DNA from: Duganella sacchari | Lineage (GTDB): Bacteria > Pseudomonadota > Gammaproteobacteria > Burkholderiales > Burkholderiaceae_D | DNA length: 64,000 nt | Direction: 5' to 3' | NCBI RefSeq assembly: GCF_900143065.1 | Contig: NZ_FRCX01000013.1 | Coordinates: 1-64,000, forward strand | Program-made: the position numbers and the translations under genes | The notes under the pieces: generated by a model | Databases searched by the model: none | Seen by the model: the letters and a program-made list of their open reading frames with translations, nothing else | What the model was told of the DNA's origin: nothing | Shown here: positions 1 to 6,350 of the stretch, in pieces | Layout of the letters: each line of letters opens with the position of its first letter | Position numbering within the stretch: position 1 is the first letter of the stretch

Positions 1-41
1 CCCGGCTGCGGTCGATTAAACTACAATCCGACTGTCCTGCC

Positions 42-87
42 TGGGGGAATTTGACCCGGCCAAGGGTGGGGGAATTTGAAGTGGCCA
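42..87. repeat. Two 21-bp direct repeats, possible end of an IS21-type element
   Basis: Positions 42-62 and 67-87 share the 13-base word TGGGGGAATTTGA followed by a near copy ending GGCCA, at a 25-bp period. Short tandem repeats of this kind are typical of the termini of IS21-family elements in Proteobacteria. No transposase is inside the window, so the element would lie to the left of position 1. The second copy runs directly into the DUF1304 reading frame. Confidence 0.4.
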
Positions 88-447
88 ACGGGGTTAGCAG
101 CACAGATCGTCACCGCGCTCGTGGCGCTGATACACGTCTACATCGTCTTGCTGGAAACAGTATTGTTCAATACGCGCGGTCGCCGTGTCTTTGGACTGAG
201 TAAGGAGAAGGCTCATATCGTCCAGCCGGCGATGTCGAATCAAGGCTGCTACAACGGCTTCCTGGTGGCGGCGCTGGTGATCGGCCTTCTGCATCCGGAT
301 GCGGCGATCGCCTCGGCGTTCACGGTGTTCGGCCTGGCTTGCGTTGCTGTGGCGGGTATCTGGGGTGGTGTCACGGTGAAGCGCTCTATCCTGCTGATTC
401 AAACCCTGCCTGCCATGATCGGATTGGCGCTGCACTTCGCCGCCTGA
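76..447 (+). CDS. DUF1304 family small membrane protein, 5' end altered by inserted element
   Basis: The product is a small inner-membrane protein of about 120 residues with four hydrophobic segments and the family signature around residues 35-62 (GRRVFGLSKE, then NQGCYNGFL). Function of the DUF1304 family is not established. Homology seems to begin around residue 7, while the first codons (TTG start at 76) lie inside the repeat that looks like an IS end. The native start codon therefore appears to have been lost, and translation would have to begin at this TTG or at GTG 121, which would cost half of the first membrane helix. It may be silent or driven from the element. The next small gene starts two bases after the stop. 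Confidence 0.6.
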   Translation: MKWPTGLAAQIVTALVALIHVYIVLLETVLFNTRGRRVFGLSKEKAHIVQPAMSNQGCYNGFLVAALVIGLLHPDAAIASAFTVFGLACVAVAGIWGGVTVKRSILLIQTLPAMIGLALHFAA

Positions 448-449
448 CA

Positions 450-647
450 ATGCAAACAAAATTCAATTGGATACTGCTGGCCTGCGCAGCAGCGGCGCTG
501 GTCGTCACGGGCTACAAGGAGATGCACGCAAAACCGCAGCCGCATCTGGTGAACGAAGCCTCCTGTACGCCGGAGGCCATCAAGCGCATGGACAGCATCA
601 CCGAGCGCGCCATTCAGTCCTCGCAATGCTCGCATCGTAGTAAATAA
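450..647 (+). CDS. Small hypothetical protein with N-terminal membrane or signal segment
   Basis: This is a 65-residue frame starting with ATG two bases after the DUF1304 stop, so the two are probably co-transcribed. Residues 6-20 (WILLACAAAALVVTG) form one hydrophobic segment that could be a signal peptide or anchor. The rest is polar, with two Cys residues, and ends in basic residues. I recognise no family. The stop lies three bases from the stop of the convergent ABC exporter gene. Tight coupling to the preceding gene is the main support; it could also be chance. Confidence 0.4.
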   Translation: MQTKFNWILLACAAAALVVTGYKEMHAKPQPHLVNEASCTPEAIKRMDSITERAIQSSQCSHRSK

Positions 648-649
648 TC

Positions 650-2803
650 TTATGCGGGCTCGACAAGATCAGCACGGGCGGTGGCACCTTCATTGTTCGC
701 AGCTGATTTGCTCGGATCGATCAGCTTGCCATCTTTGAGCAAGACAATGCGCCCAGCGCTCGCTATGGTTTCTGGGCGATGGGCAATCACAATCCGTGTC
801 AACCCCATGGCCTGGATGGTGGCATTGACGCTTTTCTCGTTATCGATGTCGAGTTCACTGGTGGCCTCATCCAGCACCAAAATACGTGGCTGGCGGTAGA
901 GTGCACGCGCCAGCAAGATGCGCTGTTTTTGCCCGCCGCTAATGCCGACACCGCTATCGCCAGTAATCGTGTTGTAGCCCATCGGCATACTCTCGATTTC
1001 TGTCGCCACCGCAGCCAGCCGGGCGCACTCCTTGATGCGATTCCACTCCGGCACAGGATCAAAGAAGCTGATGTTCTCGGCCACAGAGCCAGAGAACAAT
1101 CTGTCTTCCTGCATGACGGTGGCAACCATATTTCGATAGGTGGTGAGGCCGACCCGATGTATCGGCTGTCCACCAACCAGCACTTCACCGTGTGTGGGCG
1201 TTAGTAAGCCGAGCATTACTTTAACCAAAGTGGTTTTTCCCCCACCTGAGCTGCCGGTAATTGCCACGCTCTCGCCAGCCTCAATTTTGAGATTGATCTT
1301 CTCAAAGACATAAGGCTCCGTGGGTGAATAGCGGAATGCGATATCGCGTAGCTCAATGCCAGGGGGGACATCGTCCAGCTCAACTTCGTCAGCGTCGTGC
1401 AGGCCGACTGCCTCAGCTTCCGCCAATACAATGTCAGCCACACGTTCACCATGCAGCTTCAGCATGTTGAATTCCACGACCTTATCAATTAACGCTGCAA
1501 GACGAGTCGAGAACTGATCCTTGTAAGCGATAAACGCAAACAGCATGCCCGTCGTAAACGCCCCGTCCAGCACTGCCATTGCAGCAAGCCATACGATCAG
1601 CACGCGCTCCAGGCCAAACAGCAAGGTCTGCGCAGTTTCATGGCTGATCCGAATGCGGTGGATTCGTAGTTCGGCATTGAATTGCTCGGCCAGGATATTC
1701 AACCAACCTGAGCGACGCTGCTCGCCTTTGCCAAACAGTCGCACGCTTTGGATACCGTTCGCGGTTTCAAAGAAGTGCGTGGTCTGCTTAGCCGCATGAA
1801 TAATTTGCTCTGCGGTTGCAGTACGCATGCCGTGGAATAAGGCCCAGCGCATCAAGGCATACACGATCACGGCGAGCAAGGAAACAGCTGCGAGTCGCTG
1901 GCTATACAGCAGCATCATGCCAAACGTACCGGCCACCATGACACCGTCCACCATTGCTTGCACAAAACCACCGGTCAGAGTCTTCTGAATAGTGGTGATG
2001 GAACCGAAGCGCGACATGATATTGCCGACGTGGCGCTTTTCAAAATATTCGAGCGGCAACTTCACCATGTGCCCAAATACGTTACCTAGCCATTGGAAGT
2101 TAAGCTGCGTGCTAATTGCAGCGACGAACCAGTTGCGTACGGCACCGATGGCGCCTTGAATCAGAATCAGCAGTCCAAAGCCCAAAGCCAATGTGGTGAG
2201 CAAGTCCTTATCAGCCGATAGCAGAGCATTGTCCACAACCCATTGAAGGAAGAACGGCAAAGTAATCGATATTGCCTCCAGGCCCAATGCCAGCAGCAAT
2301 ATCTGCGTCAGGCCACGCTTGAGGCCAGTGATATGGCCCATTAAACCACGCAGCGTGAAGTGCAGCTTTTGCTTAGCCGGTACAAAATCCGATGCAGGGC
2401 TCAACTCCATTGCCACACCGGTGAAGTGTTTGCTGAACTCCGCCATCGTAAAACTACGCACGCCAATTGCAGGGTCATGCACAACCGCGCGGCGCCCTGA
2501 TACGGAGACCAGCACGACAAAGTGATCCATGTCCCAATGGATAATGCACGGCAGCCTCAACTGAGGCAAATTATGCATATCCAGTTTGACTGGCCGCGTA
2601 CTAAGTTTAAGTGCCTGCGCGATTCGGATAAGGCTTTCGAGCGTTGCCCCTTTGCGCGAAATAGAAAAGCGTAAGCGCAAGGATGCCAAGTCTGTTTCAT
2701 AGCCGTGATAGTCTGCCACCATCGCCAAACTACAAAGACCACATTCGCTGGCTTCCGTTTGCAAATAAATCGGCACCTTGCGGCGCAATCCGATCCGATC
2801 CAT
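650..2803 (-). CDS. Peptidase-containing ABC exporter (C39 protease, membrane and ATPase domains)
   Basis: The 717-residue protein has the three-part build of double-glycine peptide exporters such as CvaB and LagD. The N-terminal C39 protease spans residues 1-130, with a Cys21 / His94 / Asp110 triad (QTEASECGLC, HFVVL, HDPAIG). The ABC transmembrane domain follows at about 160-440. The ATPase at about 480-700 has Walker A GSSGGGKTT, signature ISGGQKQR and Walker B ILVLDEATSELD. The protease removes leaders behind a Gly-Gly or Gly-Ala site while the peptide is exported across the inner membrane. It lies 14 bp downstream of the HlyD-type gene in one operon, divergent from three leader-peptide genes that are its obvious substrates. 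All catalytic motifs are intact. Confidence 0.93.
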   Translation of the reverse strand: MDRIGLRRKVPIYLQTEASECGLCSLAMVADYHGYETDLASLRLRFSISRKGATLESLIRIAQALKLSTRPVKLDMHNLPQLRLPCIIHWDMDHFVVLVSVSGRRAVVHDPAIGVRSFTMAEFSKHFTGVAMELSPASDFVPAKQKLHFTLRGLMGHITGLKRGLTQILLLALGLEAISITLPFFLQWVVDNALLSADKDLLTTLALGFGLLILIQGAIGAVRNWFVAAISTQLNFQWLGNVFGHMVKLPLEYFEKRHVGNIMSRFGSITTIQKTLTGGFVQAMVDGVMVAGTFGMMLLYSQRLAAVSLLAVIVYALMRWALFHGMRTATAEQIIHAAKQTTHFFETANGIQSVRLFGKGEQRRSGWLNILAEQFNAELRIHRIRISHETAQTLLFGLERVLIVWLAAMAVLDGAFTTGMLFAFIAYKDQFSTRLAALIDKVVEFNMLKLHGERVADIVLAEAEAVGLHDADEVELDDVPPGIELRDIAFRYSPTEPYVFEKINLKIEAGESVAITGSSGGGKTTLVKVMLGLLTPTHGEVLVGGQPIHRVGLTTYRNMVATVMQEDRLFSGSVAENISFFDPVPEWNRIKECARLAAVATEIESMPMGYNTITGDSGVGISGGQKQRILLARALYRQPRILVLDEATSELDIDNEKSVNATIQAMGLTRIVIAHRPETIASAGRIVLLKDGKLIDPSKSAANNEGATARADLVEPA

Positions 2804-2817
2804 TCAATACAACTCCA

Positions 2818-4089
2818 TCATAAACGGCTGGTGATGCCGAGCAGCGGCTCTAATATCCATTCGACCAAGGTGCGATGTTCAAGCACTAAAGTGGCGGACA
2901 ACTGCATGCCCGGTTTAAGCAAGTATGATCGCCCCCCTGCGACGACGTCCTGCGCATGCAGACTAACGCGTACACGATAGACTGGTTCAGTCAACATTGC
3001 AGAATGTCCTGGGCCAGCTTGCACAGCGCCTGCTGGCTGCAATTCTATTGGCGAGATCGTTGTCATCGATACCTCGCGTATTCGGCCATGGAACTGACCA
3101 AATTTCTGATAGGGGAAAGCATCGTAACGCAACAGGACTTCCGTGCCAGGGCGGATGAAGCCGGCGGCGCGAGTAGGCACATACAGTTCAGCTTCCAGTT
3201 TGCTGTCTGCAGGCAGCAAACTTCCAAGGCGCTGCTCCATTGATACTGGCTGCCCCTGGTCGACAACGATGCCTGCCAGACGGCCACTTGCATCTGCCCG
3301 AACGACCAATTGACGTTTGGCTTCGTTTTCGCTGGCTTCCTGCCTGAGTTCTTCCATATTCCGTTTGAGCGTGGAGGCTTCGCGACTACTTTGCAATGGA
3401 AGATCTGCTTGCAAGGCGGTTAGCGCAGCGATTTCGCGCTGAGTGGTCAGGCGCTGGCCTTCGATCGCAGAAATGCGGGCCTGCTGCTCAAGCATTTCTG
3501 CGGTCTTTTGGCTGGCGGAATTTCGGGAAATAGTGCCCTCAACCGCAAGGCTATTTAAGTTGGCGGCGAGCTCGCGCAGGATGTCGGCTTTGCGCCGTTG
3601 TAAAGCCAATTCACCGTCCAGTTGTTTCAGACTGGCATTAAGATTATCCAGGCGCTGATGTATCTCTTTCTCTTTGTTACCGCTTTGCACTCCCTGATGT
3701 TGGATTTCTTTGTTTAGATACCCCATCCGGGAGGATAACGCCTCATTGATCGCGGCTTGAGTGTCGCCTTTGGTGCTGGTGCGCTCGCTGGTCAGCACGA
3801 ACACAGGATCGCCAACCTGTAGCAAATCCCCCTCTTTGGCCTGAATTCCGGTGATGACGCCTGATTGCGGCGCAGCGATGCGTACAACTCCGCGATCAGG
3901 CACCACGATACCGCTGACGGTTTCCTTACGCGTAAATCCGTGAGTAAAAGCAAAGATAAATACTGCTACGACGATAATACAGAAGAACAAAGTCAATGCC
4001 AGATACGACCAGGTACTTGCCAGGACAATGGCTCCGTGTAGCCGTTGGTTCTTATGCGCAACCGCTTCCGGCCGGAACAATTGACTCAT
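2818..4089 (-). CDS. HlyD/CvaA-type periplasmic adaptor of the peptide exporter
   Basis: This 423-residue membrane-fusion protein joins the C39 ABC exporter to an outer-membrane channel. It has one N-terminal transmembrane helix (about residues 25-55), a lipoyl/barrel-sandwich half (VVRIAAPQSGVITGI), a long helical hairpin rich in Gln and Glu at about 110-250, and a beta-barrel C-terminus ending LVEWILEPLLG. I chose ATG 4089, giving MSQLFRPEAV, because a purine-rich GAAAGAG precedes it. The longer frame from GTG 4137 starts inside a terminator-like hairpin and adds residues not expected in the family. No TolC-type gene adjoins, so a distant outer-membrane factor is likely used. Confidence 0.9.
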   Translation of the reverse strand: MSQLFRPEAVAHKNQRLHGAIVLASTWSYLALTLFFCIIVVAVFIFAFTHGFTRKETVSGIVVPDRGVVRIAAPQSGVITGIQAKEGDLLQVGDPVFVLTSERTSTKGDTQAAINEALSSRMGYLNKEIQHQGVQSGNKEKEIHQRLDNLNASLKQLDGELALQRRKADILRELAANLNSLAVEGTISRNSASQKTAEMLEQQARISAIEGQRLTTQREIAALTALQADLPLQSSREASTLKRNMEELRQEASENEAKRQLVVRADASGRLAGIVVDQGQPVSMEQRLGSLLPADSKLEAELYVPTRAAGFIRPGTEVLLRYDAFPYQKFGQFHGRIREVSMTTISPIELQPAGAVQAGPGHSAMLTEPVYRVRVSLHAQDVVAGGRSYLLKPGMQLSATLVLEHRTLVEWILEPLLGITSRL

Positions 4090-4110
4090 CAAGACTCTTT
4101 CTTCACTGGC

Positions 4111-4138
4111 AAAAAAAGTGGACGCACACGCGTCCACT
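4111..4138 (-). terminator. Intrinsic-terminator-like hairpin in the leader of the exporter operon
   Basis: On the minus strand a perfect 9-bp stem (arms at 4117-4125 and 4130-4138) with a 4-base loop is followed directly by seven T residues. It lies 22-50 bases upstream of the hlyD-type start, leaving no room for a promoter between the two. Transcripts of the exporter operon must therefore read through it. It may act as an attenuator, or stop antisense transcription coming from the peptide region. Confidence 0.6.
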
Positions 4139-4149
4139 GAGTTGCTTAT

Positions 4150-4178
4150 ATGCTACCGGAATTGATATTTTTCCGCAA
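4150..4178 (-). promoter_or_regulatory. Candidate sigma-70 promoter for the exporter operon
   Basis: On the minus strand TTGCGG (4173-4178) and TAGCAT (4150-4155) are 17 bases apart, giving a start near 4143. The hairpin at 4111-4138 would then sit at the very 5' end of the message. Both hexamers are imperfect, so the call is tentative. Confidence 0.35.
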
Positions 4179-4192
4179 TGCAAATTTCCTCG

Positions 4193-4221
4193 TTGCATCT
4201 GCAGCAGAGCTCTGCTACGCT
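4193..4221 (+). promoter_or_regulatory. Candidate promoter with embedded 14-bp palindrome for the peptide genes
   Basis: TTGCAT (4193-4198) and TACGCT (4216-4221) are 17 bases apart. A perfect palindrome, AGCAGAGCTCTGCT at 4203-4216, fills the spacer and touches the -10 element. This is a natural position for a repressor operator. A second AT-rich -10-like stretch (TATTTATAA) starts at 4223. Confidence 0.4.
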
Positions 4222-4323
4222 CTATTTATAAAAACATAATTTGTCATTTCAAACAATTCACGTTCGGAACCAGCCTGAGTTTTACTAGCTTGAGTTCCGC
4301 AGCGCTAAAACTGAGGGCCAATT

Positions 4324-4485
4324 TTGCGTATCCCACTTTTCATCAAAGAAGTAAAACAATTCTTCACGCCAACCGCAACCAGCGCCGCTGAGCCATCAAC
4401 TTCTTTAGCTAATGTTCAGCCTCTGAAATCTGAAGAATATGCGTTTATCGCTGGCGCTCCACAGCTCGAAAATGAACCGGATTGA
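4324..4485 (+). CDS. Leader peptide 1 with double-glycine-type site (TTG start)
   Basis: This 53-residue frame has no ATG; it begins with TTG behind a GAGGG ribosome site. It was found because its product is a near copy of the next peptide, starting MRIPLFIKEVKQFF and ending in a Gly-Ala processing site, LKSEEYAFIAGA. The spacing of Leu, Glu, Tyr and Ile before Gly-Ala matches the LSxxELxxIxGG leader rule. Cleavage would leave only eight residues, PQLENEPD. It heads a three-gene tandem array divergent from the C39 exporter. The weak start may lower its expression, or it may be a decaying copy. Its sequence conservation with peptide 2 argues that it is translated. Confidence 0.65.
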   Translation: MRIPLFIKEVKQFFTPTATSAAEPSTSLANVQPLKSEEYAFIAGAPQLENEPD

Positions 4486-4499
4486 TAAAGGAGGTTGAC

Positions 4500-4664
4500 A
4501 TGCCTATCCCATTTTTCATCAAAGAAATAAAACAATTCTTCACGCAGGTCGTAGCGAGCGTCAGTGCGTCATCAATTTCTTTAGCTAATGTTCAGCCGCT
4601 GAAAGTTAAAGAGTATGCGTTTATCGCTGGCGCCCCTCAAGTTGAAAATGCCCCCCAAGGATAA
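4500..4664 (+). CDS. Leader peptide 2 with double-glycine-type site
   Basis: The 54-residue product starts at ATG 4500 behind a near-perfect AAAGGAGG at 4487-4494. It shares the MxIPFFIKEIKQFF N-terminus and the LANVQPLK block with peptide 1. The segment LKVKEYAFIAGA ends in a Gly-Ala site with leader-consensus spacing (Leu -12, Glu -8, Tyr -7, Ile -4). The predicted mature core is PQVENAPQG, nine residues. Peptides 1 and 2 are a tandem duplication with a 176-bp period at DNA level. The role is unknown; a secreted signal or a very small bacteriocin-like peptide are the plausible options. Confidence 0.8.
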   Translation: MPIPFFIKEIKQFFTQVVASVSASSISLANVQPLKVKEYAFIAGAPQVENAPQG

Positions 4665-4674
4665 GGAGCTCTAC

Positions 4675-4848
4675 ATGCGCATCCCATTTTTTACAAATAA
4701 GAAGTCATCCGACGCCATCATCGTCGTCGCCTTATCGGAGAAAGTCAGAGACGTTCAATTCACTCCTATCATGCAGGAATTGGTACCTGCTGACTGTGCT
4801 GCCGTCGCTGGCGGGCCAGAAAGTGAAGTGGGCAATGGTACACGCTGA
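4675..4848 (+). CDS. Leader peptide 3 with true Gly-Gly site
   Basis: This 57-residue product starts at ATG 4675 behind AAGGAG (4663-4668), ten bases after the peptide 2 stop. It keeps the MRIPFF N-terminus but the middle is different. It ends LVPADCAAVAGG followed by PESEVGNGTR. The Leu -12, acidic -8 and Val -4 spacing fits the double-glycine leader rule, here with real Gly-Gly. The ten-residue core again starts with Pro, as in peptides 1 and 2. A shared export leader with diverged cores is what one expects of several cargoes for one C39 exporter. Confidence 0.8.
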   Translation: MRIPFFTNKKSSDAIIVVALSEKVRDVQFTPIMQELVPADCAAVAGGPESEVGNGTR

Positions 4849-4875
4849 TCTATTCATTTAATTTAGATAGTAGAC

Positions 4876-4893
4876 GCTCAGTCTAGTCTGAGC
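4876..4893. terminator. Stem-loop between the peptide genes and the convergent gene
   Basis: GCTCAG (4876-4881) and CTGAGC (4888-4893) form a 6-bp stem with a 6-base loop. It lies 28 bases after the last peptide stop and 8 bases before the convergent gene ends. There is no T-run, so this is a weak terminator or a processing site at best. Confidence 0.35.
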
Positions 4894-4900
4894 AGCCGAC

Positions 4901-5920
4901 CTAGCTACGCAGGCTAGGCAGCGTAAGCGTCGGTGCAGAAGACGATGCTGTCTCTGAGGCTGGCTTGGCGCCGGTGCCGCGCAGCGCCAGCAGCCAGCCG
5001 ATGCCGTCGAACCAGAATGGCGATCCGAGCGAAGCGGCAAATGCGGTCGCCATCCAGCCCATCAACGCGAAGACCAGTGCGATCATGAATGCTGCGGCGC
5101 CTTTGCCGCTTACTTCGTCGAAACGCGTGGCTGGCCAGCCGATTGGCAGCGTTTGCAGTTCCTGGGCTTGGGCCTTGGCCTGCTTGGCTTGTGATTGAGC
5201 CGTCGTATCAGCCGGCACGGCAGGAGGTGCCGGTGGTTGGACTGCTTGCGCCTTCTGCACCAGTTGCGCGGTCAACGCTGAATCGTTCCACAAACGCTGC
5301 GACAACTGCAGCGCATCAATGTTCATCGCGCTCGCGTAAAACAGGCCGATCAGGAACAGTACGAACTGCGAGCGGCGCTTGTACCAGCCACTGGTGCGCT
5401 CCATCACGGTGTCGTACCAGATGCGGACGGCATTTTCCAGCGCCGCCGCGTCATCTTCCCCTTCTCCCATAATCGCTTGCAGCGTGCGCGTCAGCCCTTC
5501 ATTGCCGACGCTGTTCAACAACACGGCGGCTGTCTGCCCTTTACCGTAACGCGTGGTCAGCGTGGATACAAACGCCCGCGCGAAAATCGCCGATGGAATG
5601 TAGGACGGCATGCGCCCTTGCTGCGCCAGCCCGGTGATCAGGGGATGCTGCATCACCTCGGCAGTCAGTGATTTGTCACTGAGCTTCTGCAGCCCGAAAC
5701 CGCCTTCCAGTCGCAGCAGCCGTTGGACCGATGGCCAGATGCCGCGCAGCCGCGCCTTGTCTTCCGGTTCGTGCAGCAGCGTCAGTACCCCATCCAGCAG
5801 CATCTTGGCGCGTGTCTGGAACAGCGAGGCGATCGCTTCCCGCGTAGCACTGCACAGCAAGCTTGTGGCCATGAAAGTGTAGGCCAGGCCTATCGCCACA
5901 TCCAGATAATGACTCGACAT
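4901..5920 (-). CDS. Hypothetical multi-pass membrane protein
   Basis: The 339-residue protein has hydrophobic segments near the N-terminus (VAIGLAYTFMATSLLC), around residue 185 (FVLFLIGLFYASAM) and near residues 275-300 (FMIALVFALMGWMATAFAAS). After the last comes SPFWFDGIGWLLALRG, a motif I associate with conserved hypothetical proteins of unknown function. A Gln/Ala-rich linker sits near residue 245. GC content rises here to the chromosomal level, so this gene marks the right edge of the AT-richer peptide/exporter island. It is probably monocistronic. No function can be assigned. Confidence 0.75.
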   Translation of the reverse strand: MSSHYLDVAIGLAYTFMATSLLCSATREAIASLFQTRAKMLLDGVLTLLHEPEDKARLRGIWPSVQRLLRLEGGFGLQKLSDKSLTAEVMQHPLITGLAQQGRMPSYIPSAIFARAFVSTLTTRYGKGQTAAVLLNSVGNEGLTRTLQAIMGEGEDDAAALENAVRIWYDTVMERTSGWYKRRSQFVLFLIGLFYASAMNIDALQLSQRLWNDSALTAQLVQKAQAVQPPAPPAVPADTTAQSQAKQAKAQAQELQTLPIGWPATRFDEVSGKGAAAFMIALVFALMGWMATAFAASLGSPFWFDGIGWLLALRGTGAKPASETASSSAPTLTLPSLRS

Positions 5921-6005
5921 TCCATCCTCGTTAAATTTCCAGCAATGTTCTCACAACATAAAGGATTTTTTGGCCGCCAGCACGCTTTTTATTTATATCG
6001 TAGAA

Positions 6006-6025
6006 TTCCGATATTGAAATCGGAA
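6006..6025. promoter_or_regulatory. Inverted repeat, likely operator of the ArsR-type regulator
   Basis: TTCCGAT (6006-6012) and ATCGGAA (6019-6025) form a perfect 7-bp inverted repeat with a 6-base spacer. It is centred 33 bases before the regulator start, where an autoregulatory ArsR-family dimer site would be expected. Confidence 0.5.
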
Positions 6026-6048
6026 AAACACGATACATATAGACCACC

Positions 6049-6339
6049 ATGGACATAGACGCCATCCACAAAGCCCTCGCCAACCCGATGCGGCGCCAGA
6101 TTCTGGCGTGGCTGAAGGAGCCCGAGGTGTATTTCGCGGAACAGCAACACCCGCTGAGCCTGGGCGTATGCGCCGGCATGATTGACCGTCGTGCCGGGCT
6201 GTCGCAATCGACGATGTCTGCCCACCTGGCCGTGCTGGTCAAGGCCGGGCTGGTCACGTCGCAGCGCGTAGGCCAGTGGAATTACTTTAAACGTGATGAA
6301 GAAGTCATCAAGGCCTTCATCGACCAAATGCAACTATAG
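6049..6339 (+). CDS. ArsR-family winged-helix regulator
   Basis: The 96-residue protein has the ArsR fold: an N-terminal helix (AIHKALANPMRRQILAWL), a recognition helix in LSQSTMSAHLAVLVKAGLV, and a wing (VTSQRVGQWNYFKRDEE). The ArsR metal site motif ELCVCDL is absent; Cys occurs only once, at GVCAG. It is therefore more likely a redox or small-molecule sensor than a metal sensor. It sits 11 bp ahead of an old-yellow-enzyme gene on the same strand, so the pair is almost certainly co-transcribed and self-regulated through the inverted repeat at 6006-6025. Confidence 0.85.
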   Translation: MDIDAIHKALANPMRRQILAWLKEPEVYFAEQQHPLSLGVCAGMIDRRAGLSQSTMSAHLAVLVKAGLVTSQRVGQWNYFKRDEEVIKAFIDQMQL

Positions 6340-6350
6340 GGAGCCTTACC

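Noticed and set aside
4876..4893. Strong intrinsic terminator after the peptide genes
   Set aside because: The stem is only 6 bp and lacks a T-run on either strand; kept as a weak stem-loop only.
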